From assembly GCA_022822365.1 (NCBI GenBank), contig JAJEBV010000005.1, positions 1 to 64,000 on the forward strand: a stretch of 64,000 nt of DNA, in the 5' to 3' direction. The notes beneath the pieces are model-generated. The model saw only the letters and a list, made by a program, of their open reading frames with translations, ran no database searches and was not told where the DNA came from. How positions within the stretch are numbered: the first letter of the stretch is position 1; the number at the start of each line of letters is the position of its first letter. This document shows positions 25,815 through 36,014 of the stretch, piece after piece. The position numbers were made by a program, and so were the translations under genes. The DNA is from Thermoanaerobaculia bacterium (lineage in GTDB: Bacteria > Acidobacteriota > Thermoanaerobaculia > Multivoradales > Multivoraceae).

Positions 25815-27303
25815 CGAGACGACCCGCCCCCCTGCCTGCCAGACGGCCGAACACGGCGCCCGCGGTCAGTCCGGAGCCGCCCGGGTAGTTGTCGTAGAAC
25901 AGGCCGCCGACGAGTTCGCCTGCCGCGAACAGACGCGGGATCGGCCGTCCATCGCGGTCGAGCACCCGGGCGCGGCGATCGACCGACAGGCCCCCGAAGG
26001 TGAACGTGATGCCGCAGGTCACGGCGAAGGCTTCGAACGGCGGCGCCTCGAGCGCGTTGGCCCAGTTCGACTTGTTCAGGGCGAGACCGCGGGTCGCGCG
26101 GCCATCGCGGACGCTGGGGTCGAAACGCACTTCCCGACGCACCGCGGCGTTGAACTCGCCGACCGTCCGCAGGAACGCCGGGGCGTCCACGCCGTCAAGT
26201 CTCGCGGCGAGTTCCGGCAGCGAGTCCGCCTCGACCCGCGTCGCGTGCGGCTTCCGGTACTCGTCCCGCAGCAGGTGAGCCACCTGCGCGTCGAACACCT
26301 GCCAGGCGAAGCGGCCCGGCTGGTCCAGCACCTCGCGGCCGTACCTGGCGTAGGTGTAGTTCCGGAAGTCGGCGCCCTCGTCGAGAAACCGCTCTCCCCT
26401 CGCGTTGACGACGATGCCGAGCGGATAGCTGTGCTTCTGGTAGCGGTGACGAACCTCGAGGTTGCCGACCTCGGGCGCGTTCAGATCCCAGGCCACGGCG
26501 TGGCAGCCGGACCACTGCCCGGCCCGTCCGGCGCCCGCTTCGAGGGCCATGCGAATGCCATCGCCCGTGTTGTAGCGGCTGCCCCGAACCTTGGCCTCCT
26601 CCCAACCTTCGCCGAGGTGGCGGCGCCGCCAGTCGCCGTTCGCCTCGAAGCCGCCGCTGGCGACGACCACGCCGTCGGCTTCCAGGATCCTCCGACCGGA
26701 CGCCTCCTCGACCTCGACGCCGCACACGGCGCCTTCCTCCAGCCGCAGGCCGACCGCCCGGCATCCGTAGCGCGTCGAGATGCCCGCCTTCTCCGCCGCC
26801 CGCTCGAGAGCCGCCACCAGCCCGGGGCCGCCTCCCCGTGCCTGCAGCGTCAGGCCGCCCCAGAAACGCCGCTTGCCGTCGACCTCGAACGCCTGACCCG
26901 CGTAGAGGGGAACGAACTCGACCCCCCGGCCGCGCATCCAGCGCAGCGTCCGCCGGCTCTCCCCCACGAGCGTCTCGACCAGCTCGGGGTTCGCCTGACC
27001 GCCGCCGGTCCGTTCGAGATCCTCGATGAAGCGCCGCGCCGGGTACGTTCCGAAATCGCTGGCCTCGATGTCCTCCTCGCTCAGACCGGCGGCCACCTCG
27101 CGGAGATCGTCGAGGCCGTCGTAGACAAAGCGCATCGCCGCCATCGTGAAGCGGCTGTTTCCACCGCGTTCGGCCCGCGGCGCGCGCTCCAGCACGGTCA
27201 CCGAAGCGCCTTCCTCCCGGGCCGCGAGGGCGGCGCAAAGCGCCGCGTTGCCGGCGCCGACCACGACGACACGCCGCTTGAGTGCTGCTCGCTCTTCCAT
27301 CAA
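25807..27303 (-). CDS. FAD-dependent oxidoreductase, TcuA (tricarballylate dehydrogenase)-like
   Basis: A 498-residue flavoprotein of the fumarate reductase/succinate dehydrogenase flavoprotein superfamily. The dinucleotide motif is VVVVGAGNAALCAALAA with the following acidic VTVLERAP, then RGGNSRFT, a VVVASGGFEAN segment and the C-terminal GGLFYDNYPGGSGLTAGAVFGRLAG. GNAALCAALAAREEGASV is highly characteristic of TcuA-type enzymes, which oxidise tricarballylate to cis-aconitate. No TcuB iron-sulfur partner is adjacent, so the true substrate could be another dicarboxylate or steroid-like compound. It is divergent from the SDR gene. Confidence 0.85.
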   Translation of the reverse strand: MMEERAALKRRVVVVGAGNAALCAALAAREEGASVTVLERAPRAERGGNSRFTMAAMRFVYDGLDDLREVAAGLSEEDIEASDFGTYPARRFIEDLERTGGGQANPELVETLVGESRRTLRWMRGRGVEFVPLYAGQAFEVDGKRRFWGGLTLQARGGGPGLVAALERAAEKAGISTRYGCRAVGLRLEEGAVCGVEVEEASGRRILEADGVVVASGGFEANGDWRRRHLGEGWEEAKVRGSRYNTGDGIRMALEAGAGRAGQWSGCHAVAWDLNAPEVGNLEVRHRYQKHSYPLGIVVNARGERFLDEGADFRNYTYARYGREVLDQPGRFAWQVFDAQVAHLLRDEYRKPHATRVEADSLPELAARLDGVDAPAFLRTVGEFNAAVRREVRFDPSVRDGRATRGLALNKSNWANALEAPPFEAFAVTCGITFTFGGLSVDRRARVLDRDGRPIPRLFAAGELVGGLFYDNYPGGSGLTAGAVFGRLAGRGAGRLDA

Positions 27304-27366
27304 CCCGCCTCTCTCGGCGCCGAACCCGGGTAGCGTAGCCGCCCGAAACCTGAGGGGATACTCACC

Positions 27367-28173
27367 ATGAACGACTCGGACAGCAAGAACGACATCGCGC
27401 GCGGCGGTACCCGCTTCGCCGGCAAGGTCGCCGTCGTGACCGGCGCCGCCGGCGGTTTCGGCCGCGCCATCGCGCGAAGACTCGCCGAAGAAGGCGCGGC
27501 CGTCGCGCTCGCGGACATCGATTCACGCAAGGGCAAGAGGACGACGGCCCAACTCGCCGGGCGCGGCGCCCAGGTTCTCTTCGAGACGGTCGACGTCTCC
27601 CAGGGCGACGACCTGCGGCGCCTGATGGAACGGGCCTGCGGCGTGTTCGGCGGCATCGACATCCTCGTCAACAACGCGGGCTACTGCCACCGGGCGAGGC
27701 CCCTCTGGAAACTCGCCGAAGCCGACTACGACCGGGTCTTCGAGGTGAACACCAAGAGCGTCTACCTGGGCGTCGTGCACGGCGTGCCCCGGCTGATCGA
27801 GCGTGGAGGCGGCGTCATCGTGAACACCGCCTCGATCGGCGCTCTCCGCCCCCGGCCGCTGATCACCGCCTACAACGCCACGAAGGGAGCCGTGATCACG
27901 ATGACCCGTGGCCTGGCGGCGGAACTCGCTTCGTCGGGGATCCGCGTCAATGCGGTCAATCCCGTCGCCGCCGACACGGACTTCATGAAGGGCCCCTCGG
28001 GAGGGCGGCGGCTGGACGACTCGGGACGCGAAGTCCTTCAGGAGACGATTCCGCTCGGCCGGCTCGCCGAACCGGCCGACGTCGCCGCCGCCGTCGCCTA
28101 CCTCGCCTCCGACGACGCCGCCTTCCTCACCGGCGTCTGCCTCGACGTCGATGGAGGCCGGAGCATCGGCTAG
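27367..28173 (+). CDS. Short-chain dehydrogenase/reductase (classical SDR)
   Basis: A 268-residue NAD(P)-dependent oxidoreductase. It shows the cofactor motif VTGAAGGFGRAIA, the acidic ADID that suggests NAD preference, NNAGYC, the catalytic Ser in NTASIGALRP, and YNATKG (YxxxK). The tail YLASDDAAFLTGVCLDVDGG is typical of FabG-like dehydrogenases. GAGGGGA precedes the ATG by about eight bases. It is divergent from the TcuA-like gene and converges on pyrC. The substrate is not evident. Confidence 0.9.
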   Translation: MNDSDSKNDIARGGTRFAGKVAVVTGAAGGFGRAIARRLAEEGAAVALADIDSRKGKRTTAQLAGRGAQVLFETVDVSQGDDLRRLMERACGVFGGIDILVNNAGYCHRARPLWKLAEADYDRVFEVNTKSVYLGVVHGVPRLIERGGGVIVNTASIGALRPRPLITAYNATKGAVITMTRGLAAELASSGIRVNAVNPVAADTDFMKGPSGGRRLDDSGREVLQETIPLGRLAEPADVAAAVAYLASDDAAFLTGVCLDVDGGRSIG

Positions 28174-28187
28174 CGGAAACGCCGCGC

Positions 28188-29473
28188 CTACGACAACTCG
28201 ATCAAGCGCCCGCCGACCACCGTGCCGGCCGCCGCGCCGCGGAGCTTCCAGCCGGCGAACGGCGTGTTCCGCGACCTGCTCCGGAAGGCGGCCGGGTCGA
28301 CCTCGACCTCGCGCTCCAGGTCGATCAGGGTCACGTCGCCGGCCGAGCCCGGCGCAAGGCTGCCACCCGGCACGCCGAGGATCCGCGCCGGCGCCGTCGA
28401 CAGCAGGTCGACGAGGCGCGCCAGGTCGATCACGCCCTTCGCCACCAGCCGGTCCAGGCAAAGGCTGAGCGTCGTCTCGAGCCCGACGATGCCGTTCGGC
28501 GAAGCGACGAAGTCGAGCTCCTTCTCGTCCGGGTGGTGGGGAGCGTGATCGCTCGCGATCGCGTCGATCGAGCCGTCGGCAAGGCCAAGCACCAGGGCGT
28601 CCCGGTCGGCCGCGCTTCTGAGCGGCGGGTGCATCTTGAAGTTCGGGTCCAGCCCCGAGTCGAAGACGTCCTCGTCCGTCAGCAGCAGGTGATGGGCCGA
28701 AACCTCGCAGGTGACCCTGTGGCCATCGGCCCTGGCCGCCCGGATCAGGTCCAGGCTGCGCGCCGTCGACAGGTGCGCCAGGTGGTAGCGGCCCCCGGTA
28801 TCGGCCGTCAGGAGCAGATCGCGGGAGACCATGACGTCGTCCGCGGCGCCGGGGATCCCCTCGACGCCGAGCCGGGTCGAGAAGCGTCCCTCGTGCATGA
28901 CGCCGTCGCCCGAGAGCGCGAGCTCCTCGGCGTGCTGGATCAGCGGCAGGTCGAAGTGCCGCGCGTATCGCAGCGCCTGGCGCATCAACGCGGCACTCCA
29001 GACCGGCCGGCCGTCATCCGAGACGGCGACCGCCCCGGCTCGCCGCTGGGCCCCGAACTCCGTCAACTCGCGGCCCTCCAGCCGCCGGCTGACCGCCGCG
29101 ATCGGATAAACCCGGGCCCAGCCCGCCCGCTCCGCCTGCTTGAGCATGAACTCCGTCAGGGACGGATCGTCGTTCACGGGATCGGTGTTCGGCATGCAGG
29201 CGACGGCCGTGAACCCTCCGGCCGCGGCGGCCCGCGTGCCGGTGTCGATCGTCTCCTTGTACTCCTGGCCCGGCTCGCGCAGGTGGACGTGCATGTCGAT
29301 CAGGCCGGGGACGACGACCAGACCCGCGGCGTCGACCTTGCGCACGTTCTCCGCCGCAGGAAGGCCGGGGCCGCAGGCCGTCACCCTGCCGCCCTGGACG
29401 AGCACGTCGGCCGGGCCGTCGAGCTCCTGGGTCGGGTCGACGACTCGGCCCCCGCGAATCAGTACCGAGCCGC

Positions 29474-29477
<4 letters not shown>
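28188..29477 (-). CDS. pyrC: Dihydroorotase
   Basis: The 429-residue class I dihydroorotase cyclises carbamoyl-aspartate in de novo pyrimidine synthesis. Metal-site motifs are [10 protein letters not shown] near residue 60, the ARRAY-like [40 protein letters not shown] and [14 protein letters not shown]. The start is GTG at 29477, overlapping the TGA of pyrB (GTGA). It is the last gene of a pyrR-pyrB-pyrC operon and converges with the SDR gene. Confidence 0.95.
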
Positions 29478-30423
<946 letters not shown>

Positions 30424-30427
<4 letters not shown>

Positions 30428-30981
30428 CCCTCGCGCTCGAGCAGCTCGACCATCTCCTTGCCGCCGTCGGTCGCGGCGTAGGAGACCTTGATCACTTCGC
30501 TGTCCGTCGTCTGGACGTGTTCGCCGACGCAGTCCGCGTGGATCGGGAGTTCCCGGTGGCCCCGGTCGATCAGCACCGCCAGGCGGATCGCCCGCGGACG
30601 GCCGTAGTCCATGATCAGGGCGTCCATCGCCGCCCGGATCGTGCGGCCGCTGTAGAGCACGTCGTCGCAGAGCACGACGATCCGGTCGTCGATCGCAACC
30701 GGCATCACGCTCTCCTTGACCACGGGCTGCGGAGCGATGGTCGAGAGATCGTCCCGGTAGAGCGTGATGTCGAGCACCCCGACCGGCACCTCGACGCCCT
30801 CCGTGCGCTTGATCTCGGCGGCGACGAAGTCGGCCAGCGGCACGCCGCGGGTGCGCACGCCGACCAGCAACAGCGAGTCGGTGCCGCCCGCGCGCTCGAC
30901 CACCTCCGCAGCCATCCGGCGCATCATCCGCGCCATCTGGGCCGTGTCGAACAGCGTTCTCTTGACCGTCAGCGCGCTCAC
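30424..30981 (-). CDS. pyrR: Pyrimidine operon regulator / uracil phosphoribosyltransferase PyrR
   Basis: A 185-residue PyrR protein with the PRPP loop [21 protein letters not shown] and the flanking [14 protein letters not shown] and [21 protein letters not shown] segments. PyrR senses UMP/UTP and binds pyr mRNA, and many members also make UMP from uracil. It heads pyrR-pyrB-pyrC with GTGA overlaps at both junctions. The GTG at 30981 has no Shine-Dalgarno; a TACGCT box lies nine bases upstream. I could not find a convincing PyrR anti-antiterminator structure in the 145 bases before it, so control may not be by attenuation here. Confidence 0.93.
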
Positions 30982-31016
30982 CGCCGCGGCAGCGTATCAG
31001 CGGCGCGCCGGAGACG

Positions 31017-31029
31017 CCACATGTTGTGG
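31017..31029. promoter_or_regulatory. Dyad CCACA-TGT-TGTGG in the pyrR/smc divergent region
   Basis: Perfect five-base inverted half-sites CCACA (31017-31021) and TGTGG (31025-31029) flank TGT. Its centre is about 30 bases, or three helical turns, from a second dyad at 31047-31060 with related TTGTG half-sites. This looks like a paired operator for one dimeric regulator acting on pyrR, smc or both. Confidence 0.35.
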
Positions 31030-31046
31030 ACGGGAGCGGCCGCCGG

Positions 31047-31060
31047 CACAACTACTTGTG
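31047..31060. promoter_or_regulatory. Dyad CACAA-CTAC-TTGTG overlapping the smc -35 region
   Basis: CACAA (31047-31051) and TTGTG (31056-31060) form a perfect inverted repeat with a four-base spacer. Its right arm overlaps the candidate smc -35 hexamer TTGTGA (31056-31061). TTGTG also occurs at 31024-31028, within the neighbouring dyad. Confidence 0.35.
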
Positions 31061-31085
31061 ACTTATGCATGAATCCTGTTATCTT
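31056..31085 (+). promoter_or_regulatory. Candidate promoter for smc
   Basis: TTGTGA (31056-31061) and TATCTT (31080-31085) are separated by 18 bases and each match consensus at four of six positions. The local sequence is noticeably AT-richer than its surroundings. A start near 31092 would leave a leader of about 35 bases before the smc ATG. Confidence 0.35.
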
Positions 31086-31091
31086 CCCAAA

Positions 31092-31106
31092 GGGCCGGAA
31101 AGGCCC
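31092..31106 (+). other. Hairpin GGGCC-GGAAA-GGCCC in the smc leader
   Basis: A perfect five-base stem with a GGAAA loop lies 20 bases before the smc ATG, in a leader without a Shine-Dalgarno. It could affect translation or mRNA stability of smc. It has no U tract and I do not call it a terminator. Confidence 0.3.
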
Positions 31107-31126
31107 GATTCCCCGCCACGCCAACC

Positions 31127-34100
31127 ATGCTCAAACTGGAAAGCCTTGAAGTCAACGGCTTCAAGACCTTCGTCGACCCGGTGACGAGCCGGTTCGCCCG
31201 CGGCATCACGGCGATCGTCGGACCGAACGGCTGCGGCAAGAGCAACCTGGCGGAGGCCATCACCTGGGTGCTCGGCGAGCAGAGCCCCAAGTCGCTGCGC
31301 GGCAGTTCCATGGAGGAAGTCATATTCAACGGCAGCGGCCAGCGCAAGCCCCTGGGGATGGCGGAGGTCAGCCTCACCTTCCTCACCGACGGCAGCGTCG
31401 AGAACGCCGAGGACGGTCGGATCACGATCGGGCGGCGGATCTTCCGCGGCGGCGAGGGTCAGTACCGGTTGAACGATCGGGTGGCCCGGCTGAAGGACAT
31501 CCGGGACATCCTGATGGATACGGGTCTGGGCATCCGCGCCTACTCCGTGATCGAGCAGGGACGAATCGGCATGATTCTCTCCGGCAAGCCCCAGGAACGC
31601 CGCCAGCTGATCGAGGAAGCGGCCGGGATCACCCGCTACAAGAACCGCAAGAGGCTCGCCAGCCTGAAGCTCGAGGACGCGACCGCCGACCTGCTCCGGC
31701 TCGACGACATCATCTCCGAGGTCGAGCGCAGTCTTCGCTCCCTCAAGCGGCAGGCAAACGCCGCCCGGCGCCACCGCGAGCGCCGGGACGCCTACCGCGA
31801 ACTGCTCGACGCCGTGCTGCTCTTGCGTTGGGCCAGGCTCCAGGGCGAGCTCGAGGAACTCGGGTCCGCTCTCGGACAGAAAGCCGACCGGGAGGCGGAA
31901 CTCCTGGCGGAGATCGCCCGCGGCAACGCGAAACTCGCCGAGTGCCGCCAGGCCATCGACGAACGCACCGAAGAGGCCGTCCGCTCGCACGAACGTCAGG
32001 CCACACTGCTGGCGACGATCGAGGGGCGCCAGGAGCTGATCAAGGGCGCCCGCGCCACCCGGGCGGAAATCTCCGAGCGGCTCGAAGGGGGCGCCCGAAG
32101 CGAGGAGACGCGGCGCCGCGAACTGGCGGCGGCCGAGGAGGCGCTCGCCGTCCTCGCCGGACGCCGGCAGATGTTCCTCTCGGAGCGGGAGGAGGCGCTG
32201 GCAAAGGTCCAGGAGGACCGGCAGCGGATCGATGAGGCCGACGCCGCCATCGAGCGCGCCCGCAAACACCACCGGGACCTGCTCGAGGAACAGGCGGCGT
32301 CGCGGGCGGAGACTGACGAGCTGAGAAGCAGCCTGGTCACCGAGCGCATCGGCAACGAGAAGGCCGTCGACCGCCGCGACCGCGCCGAAGCCACTCTGGA
32401 ACGGAGCCGGGACGCGCTCCGTTCCATCGACGTCGACGTCAGGGCCGTCGGCGCCAAGGTGGAGGAACTGGACGTCGCCCTCGCCACGGAAACCGAGGCC
32501 GCAGGGCGGGCGGCCGAAGCTCTCGAGGCGAGCCGCAACCGGCGGCGGGAAGCCCGGACCGAACTCGAAACCCGTCGCGAGGAGCTGGTCGAAGCACAGA
32601 GACGAGCGGCCGTCCTCCGGGAACTCGGTCAGCGAGACGAGGAACTGCGGGCCGGGATCCGCGACGCGCTGCTTGACCTGGGGCTTTCGGAGCCCCGCTT
32701 CCTCGGCGACGAGGTCAAGGTGCCCGCGGGCTGGGAAGACAGCCTGGACCTCTTCCTGGGCCCGCTGCGCAACGCGATCCTGGCCCCCTGCGACGAGGAC
32801 GCCGTGGCAATCGCCCGCGCGCTCTCCGGCTTCGACCATCAGGTCACTCTCCTTCGCCCGGCCGACGCCCGCGAACCTCTGGCCGAGCTGGACGATCCCG
32901 AGATCGTCGGCGACGTGTCGACGGCGCTGGGCCTCTCACCGGACCTGAACGGCGCGCTTCGCCCGGGCTACCTCGTCTCCGGCCCCGAGGCGGCGGAACG
33001 CCTGGCGGCGGACAACCCGGGCGTCGCTTTCCTGTGCCGGGACCGGCTCTGGATCGAGGCCGGCCGCGTCACCGTCCGGGGCGAGGGTGCGGCGCCCGGC
33101 GCCCTGGGCCGCCAGCGCGAACTCGACGACCTCGGCGAACGGATCGGCGAACTTGAGGAGCGTTGCGCGACCCTGGGCCGCGAGATCGACGCCGCCGGCG
33201 AGAGCGGCCGCGAGGCGGCCATGGAAGGTCAGCGGATCGAGGGGGTCGCGTCCGACCTCCGGGAACAACTGGCCGTCGCCAAGGCCCGGCTCCAGGACAT
33301 CTCCGAAAGGCGAACCGCACAGGCCCGCGAGAGCGCCGAGGCTGAAGCCGAGCTCGAGGACCTGCTCCGCAAGATTGCCGAGACGGCCAGCCGGCAGGCA
33401 CGGATCCAGGCCGACATCCAGGCTCGCGAGACGGTTCATCGCAGCCTGGAACGGGCGGTCGAGGAAGCGGCCGCCGCGGTCGAGCGGGCTCGGGAGGAAC
33501 GCGAGGAGCGCGTGACCGCGGGCGCCGGCCGTCAGGGCCAGCTCGAGTTGATCAACGAGCGCTCCGCCACCGACCGCAACGAGACCGAGAGGCTCGAGCA
33601 ACAGATCGAGAGTCTTCGCAGGGCAGACGAAGCGTGGCTCGTCGAGCAGGGGCGGCTGCGCGGCCGCGTCGTCGAGCTCGAAGCGGCATCGGCCCGGGCG
33701 CGACAGGAGCTGGACGACGCCCTGGCCGAGCGGACGAGCGCGAGAGACGAAGCGACCGGCGCCCAGGAAGCTCTCGAGGAAGAGCGGGGTCGCGGGCGCG
33801 AGCTCGAGGCCCGAATGCGCGACCTCGGCGCCCGGCGCGACGAACAGCGCGACCGGATCGAGGACCTGCGAGTGCGGCAGGCGGGCCTGCGCCAGGACGC
33901 CGAACACCTCGAAGGGGACTACCGCGAGGAGTTCCGGCGCGAACTTGCGGCGCAGGAGGCGCCGGCGCGGCCGGACGGCGAAGTCCCGGACCTCGAGGCC
34001 ATGACCGAGGAACTCGAACGCCGGCGCACTCTGCTGGAGCGGATGGGTCCGGTCAACGTCCTCGCGGCCGACGAGTACGACGAACAGCAGGAGCGCCACA

Positions 34101-34669
34101 CGTTCCTGACCGGACAGCGCACCGACGTGGCGTCCTCCGTCGAGAGCCTGAAGCGCACGATCCGCGACATCGACAGGACCTCCTCCGAGCGTTTCGTCGC
34201 CGCCTTCAGCGAGGTCAACGAGAACTTCGGCCGGACCTTCACCGAGCTCTTCCGTGGCGGTGACGCGGAGATGCGCCTGATGGACGAGGAGGACCCGCTG
34301 GACTGCGGCATCGAGATCACCGCGCGGCCGCCGGGCAAGCGCGCCCAGAACATCATGCTGCTCTCGGGCGGTGAGAAGGCGCTGGCAGCGATCGCCCTGC
34401 TGTTCGCCCTCTTCCAGACCAAGCCGTCCCCGTTCTGCATCCTCGACGAGGTCGACGCGCCGCTGGACGATGCGAACATCCTGCGTTTCGTGGACATGCT
34501 GCAGCGGATGTCGGCGGAAACCCAGTTCCTCGTCATCACCCACAACAAGCTGACGATGCAAGCCGCGAGCACGCTCTATGGAGTGACGATGGAGGAACGC
34601 GGCGTCTCGAAGATCGTCGGCGTCGACGTCGACGAGATGCACCCGGAGCGCCAGCTGGCGACCGCCTGA
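31127..34669 (+). CDS. smc: Chromosome segregation ATPase SMC
   Basis: A full-length 1180-residue SMC protein, the core of the bacterial condensin that organises and segregates chromosomes with ScpA/ScpB. The N-terminal head has FKTFVDPVTSRF and Walker A GPNGCGKSN; two long Arg/Glu/Ala-rich coiled coils (about 170-510 and 660-1010) flank a globular hinge (about 515-660). The C-terminal head has the ABC signature LLSGGEKALAAIALLFA, Walker B FCILDEVDAPLDD and the switch VITHNKLTM. The ATG at 31127 gives the canonical MLKLESLEVNGFK start; there is no Shine-Dalgarno. Confidence 0.97.
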   Translation: MLKLESLEVNGFKTFVDPVTSRFARGITAIVGPNGCGKSNLAEAITWVLGEQSPKSLRGSSMEEVIFNGSGQRKPLGMAEVSLTFLTDGSVENAEDGRITIGRRIFRGGEGQYRLNDRVARLKDIRDILMDTGLGIRAYSVIEQGRIGMILSGKPQERRQLIEEAAGITRYKNRKRLASLKLEDATADLLRLDDIISEVERSLRSLKRQANAARRHRERRDAYRELLDAVLLLRWARLQGELEELGSALGQKADREAELLAEIARGNAKLAECRQAIDERTEEAVRSHERQATLLATIEGRQELIKGARATRAEISERLEGGARSEETRRRELAAAEEALAVLAGRRQMFLSEREEALAKVQEDRQRIDEADAAIERARKHHRDLLEEQAASRAETDELRSSLVTERIGNEKAVDRRDRAEATLERSRDALRSIDVDVRAVGAKVEELDVALATETEAAGRAAEALEASRNRRREARTELETRREELVEAQRRAAVLRELGQRDEELRAGIRDALLDLGLSEPRFLGDEVKVPAGWEDSLDLFLGPLRNAILAPCDEDAVAIARALSGFDHQVTLLRPADAREPLAELDDPEIVGDVSTALGLSPDLNGALRPGYLVSGPEAAERLAADNPGVAFLCRDRLWIEAGRVTVRGEGAAPGALGRQRELDDLGERIGELEERCATLGREIDAAGESGREAAMEGQRIEGVASDLREQLAVAKARLQDISERRTAQARESAEAEAELEDLLRKIAETASRQARIQADIQARETVHRSLERAVEEAAAAVERAREEREERVTAGAGRQGQLELINERSATDRNETERLEQQIESLRRADEAWLVEQGRLRGRVVELEAASARARQELDDALAERTSARDEATGAQEALEEERGRGRELEARMRDLGARRDEQRDRIEDLRVRQAGLRQDAEHLEGDYREEFRRELAAQEAPARPDGEVPDLEAMTEELERRRTLLERMGPVNVLAADEYDEQQERHTFLTGQRTDVASSVESLKRTIRDIDRTSSERFVAAFSEVNENFGRTFTELFRGGDAEMRLMDEEDPLDCGIEITARPPGKRAQNIMLLSGGEKALAAIALLFALFQTKPSPFCILDEVDAPLDDANILRFVDMLQRMSAETQFLVITHNKLTMQAASTLYGVTMEERGVSKIVGVDVDEMHPERQLATA

Positions 34670-34684
34670 TCGGCCATCCGCTGG

Positions 34685-34690
34685 TAGGCT
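34685..34690 (+). promoter_or_regulatory. TANNNT box (TAGGCT) seven bases before the ATG at 34698
   Basis: TAGGCT ends seven bases before the start codon and no Shine-Dalgarno is present, the arrangement expected for a leaderless mRNA. The match to -10 consensus is only three of six, so the support comes mainly from the recurrence of this spacing in the window. Confidence 0.22.
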
Positions 34691-34697
34691 GGATCGC

Positions 34698-36005
34698 ATG
34701 AAGCGCCCAGCCCTGATCTCCCTGCTCCCACTGGCCGTGGCCGTTGCCACGCCCGCGGCCGCCGCCGACCGCGACGCGCCGACCTTCTACGGTGATGTCC
34801 TGCCCGTGCTCCAGATGCACTGCCAGGACTGCCACCGGCCGGCCGGCGCCAACTACGGCGGCATGCGGGCGCCCATGGCTCTGACCACCTACGCGGAAAC
34901 GCGGCCGTGGGCCCGGTCGATCGCCCGGACGGTGGCGGCGCGCGAGATGCCGCCGTGGGACGCCCACCCGCAGCACGACGGCACGTTCGCGAACGAACGC
35001 GTGCTCAACCAGGCCGAGATCGAGACGCTGGTCAACTGGGCCGGGACCGGCGCCGCCCCCGGTGACGCGGCCGACGCTCCCCCGCCGCGGGAGTTTCCGA
35101 GCACCGGCGGCTGGGTCGTCGGCGAGCCCGACCTTGTCGTGACGATGCCGGAGCCCTACTTCGTCGAGGACGACGTCGACGACCTCTATGCCGCGTTCTC
35201 CTACGTGCTCACCGAGGAGGACCTGCCGGAGGACCGCTGGGTCGTCGCCTTCCAGTGCAAGCCGGACAGCGACATCATCCACCACTTCAACCTCCATCTG
35301 CTGCCGCCCGACGAGAACGGCGAGTTGCCGGCGCCGCCCGAGTTTCCGAACCAGGACCAGATCGCCCCGTCGCCCGAGAACTCGGGCAGCTACATGGGCG
35401 GCGTCTCCTCCGGCAGCGACGCGAACCGCTACCCGGAGGGCTACGGCTTCCTGCTCAGGAAGGGCTCACGGGTGACGTTCGACATCCACTACCACAAGGA
35501 GGCAGGCGAAGGCACCGGCAAGTGGGACCAGTCGTCGATCGGCTTCGTCTTCGCCGATGAACCGGTCGAGCGTTCGCTCGGCTCGGGGCTCAGGCCGATC
35601 ATGAACTTCACGTTCGCCATCCCGCCGAACGACGGCAACCACCAGGTCGGCCCCTACTCCACCGTCGCCCGGCGCGACACGGACATCATCGCGCTCATGC
35701 CGCACATGCACATGCGAGGCAAGGCCGCACGCTTCGAGGCGTTCTACCCCGACGGCACCACGGAAGTCCTGCTCGACGTGCCGCAGTTCGACTTCTCCTG
35801 GCAGACCGTCTACTACTACGACGAGATGAAGCGCATCCCGAAGGGCACACGAATCGAGTACACCGCCTGGTACGACAACTCAGCCGAGAAAGCGGCCCGC
35901 TACGGCTTCGACTCGAATCGCACGGTCCGTTTCGGCCAGCCCTCCACCGACGAGATGATGATGGGCTTCATGATGAGCGCGGGGGTACCGGAGAGCGAAC
36001 CGTAG
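34698..36005 (+). CDS. Exported cytochrome c fused to a copper type II (PHM/DBM-like) monooxygenase-like domain
   Basis: A 435-residue secreted protein. After a signal peptide (residues 1-22) comes a cytochrome c-like domain with CQDCH at about residue 42 and Met candidates in the following helices. The C-terminal two thirds resemble the two-domain peptidylglycine/dopamine monooxygenase fold: paired histidines in IIHHFNLH, FDIHYHKE, the HxH of LMPHMHMRG and a Met-rich DEMMMGFMM close to where the CuM methionine falls. If functional, it would oxidise a substrate using copper and receive electrons through its own haem rather than ascorbate. The substrate is unknown. Confidence 0.75.
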   Translation: MKRPALISLLPLAVAVATPAAAADRDAPTFYGDVLPVLQMHCQDCHRPAGANYGGMRAPMALTTYAETRPWARSIARTVAAREMPPWDAHPQHDGTFANERVLNQAEIETLVNWAGTGAAPGDAADAPPPREFPSTGGWVVGEPDLVVTMPEPYFVEDDVDDLYAAFSYVLTEEDLPEDRWVVAFQCKPDSDIIHHFNLHLLPPDENGELPAPPEFPNQDQIAPSPENSGSYMGGVSSGSDANRYPEGYGFLLRKGSRVTFDIHYHKEAGEGTGKWDQSSIGFVFADEPVERSLGSGLRPIMNFTFAIPPNDGNHQVGPYSTVARRDTDIIALMPHMHMRGKAARFEAFYPDGTTEVLLDVPQFDFSWQTVYYYDEMKRIPKGTRIEYTAWYDNSAEKAARYGFDSNRTVRFGQPSTDEMMMGFMMSAGVPESEP

Positions 36006-36014
36006 CGCTGGTTG

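Noticed and set aside
30982..31126. PyrR-dependent attenuator upstream of pyrR
   Set aside because: No antiterminator/terminator pair with a PyrR-binding loop could be drawn, and the -10-like box close to the GTG leaves little or no leader.
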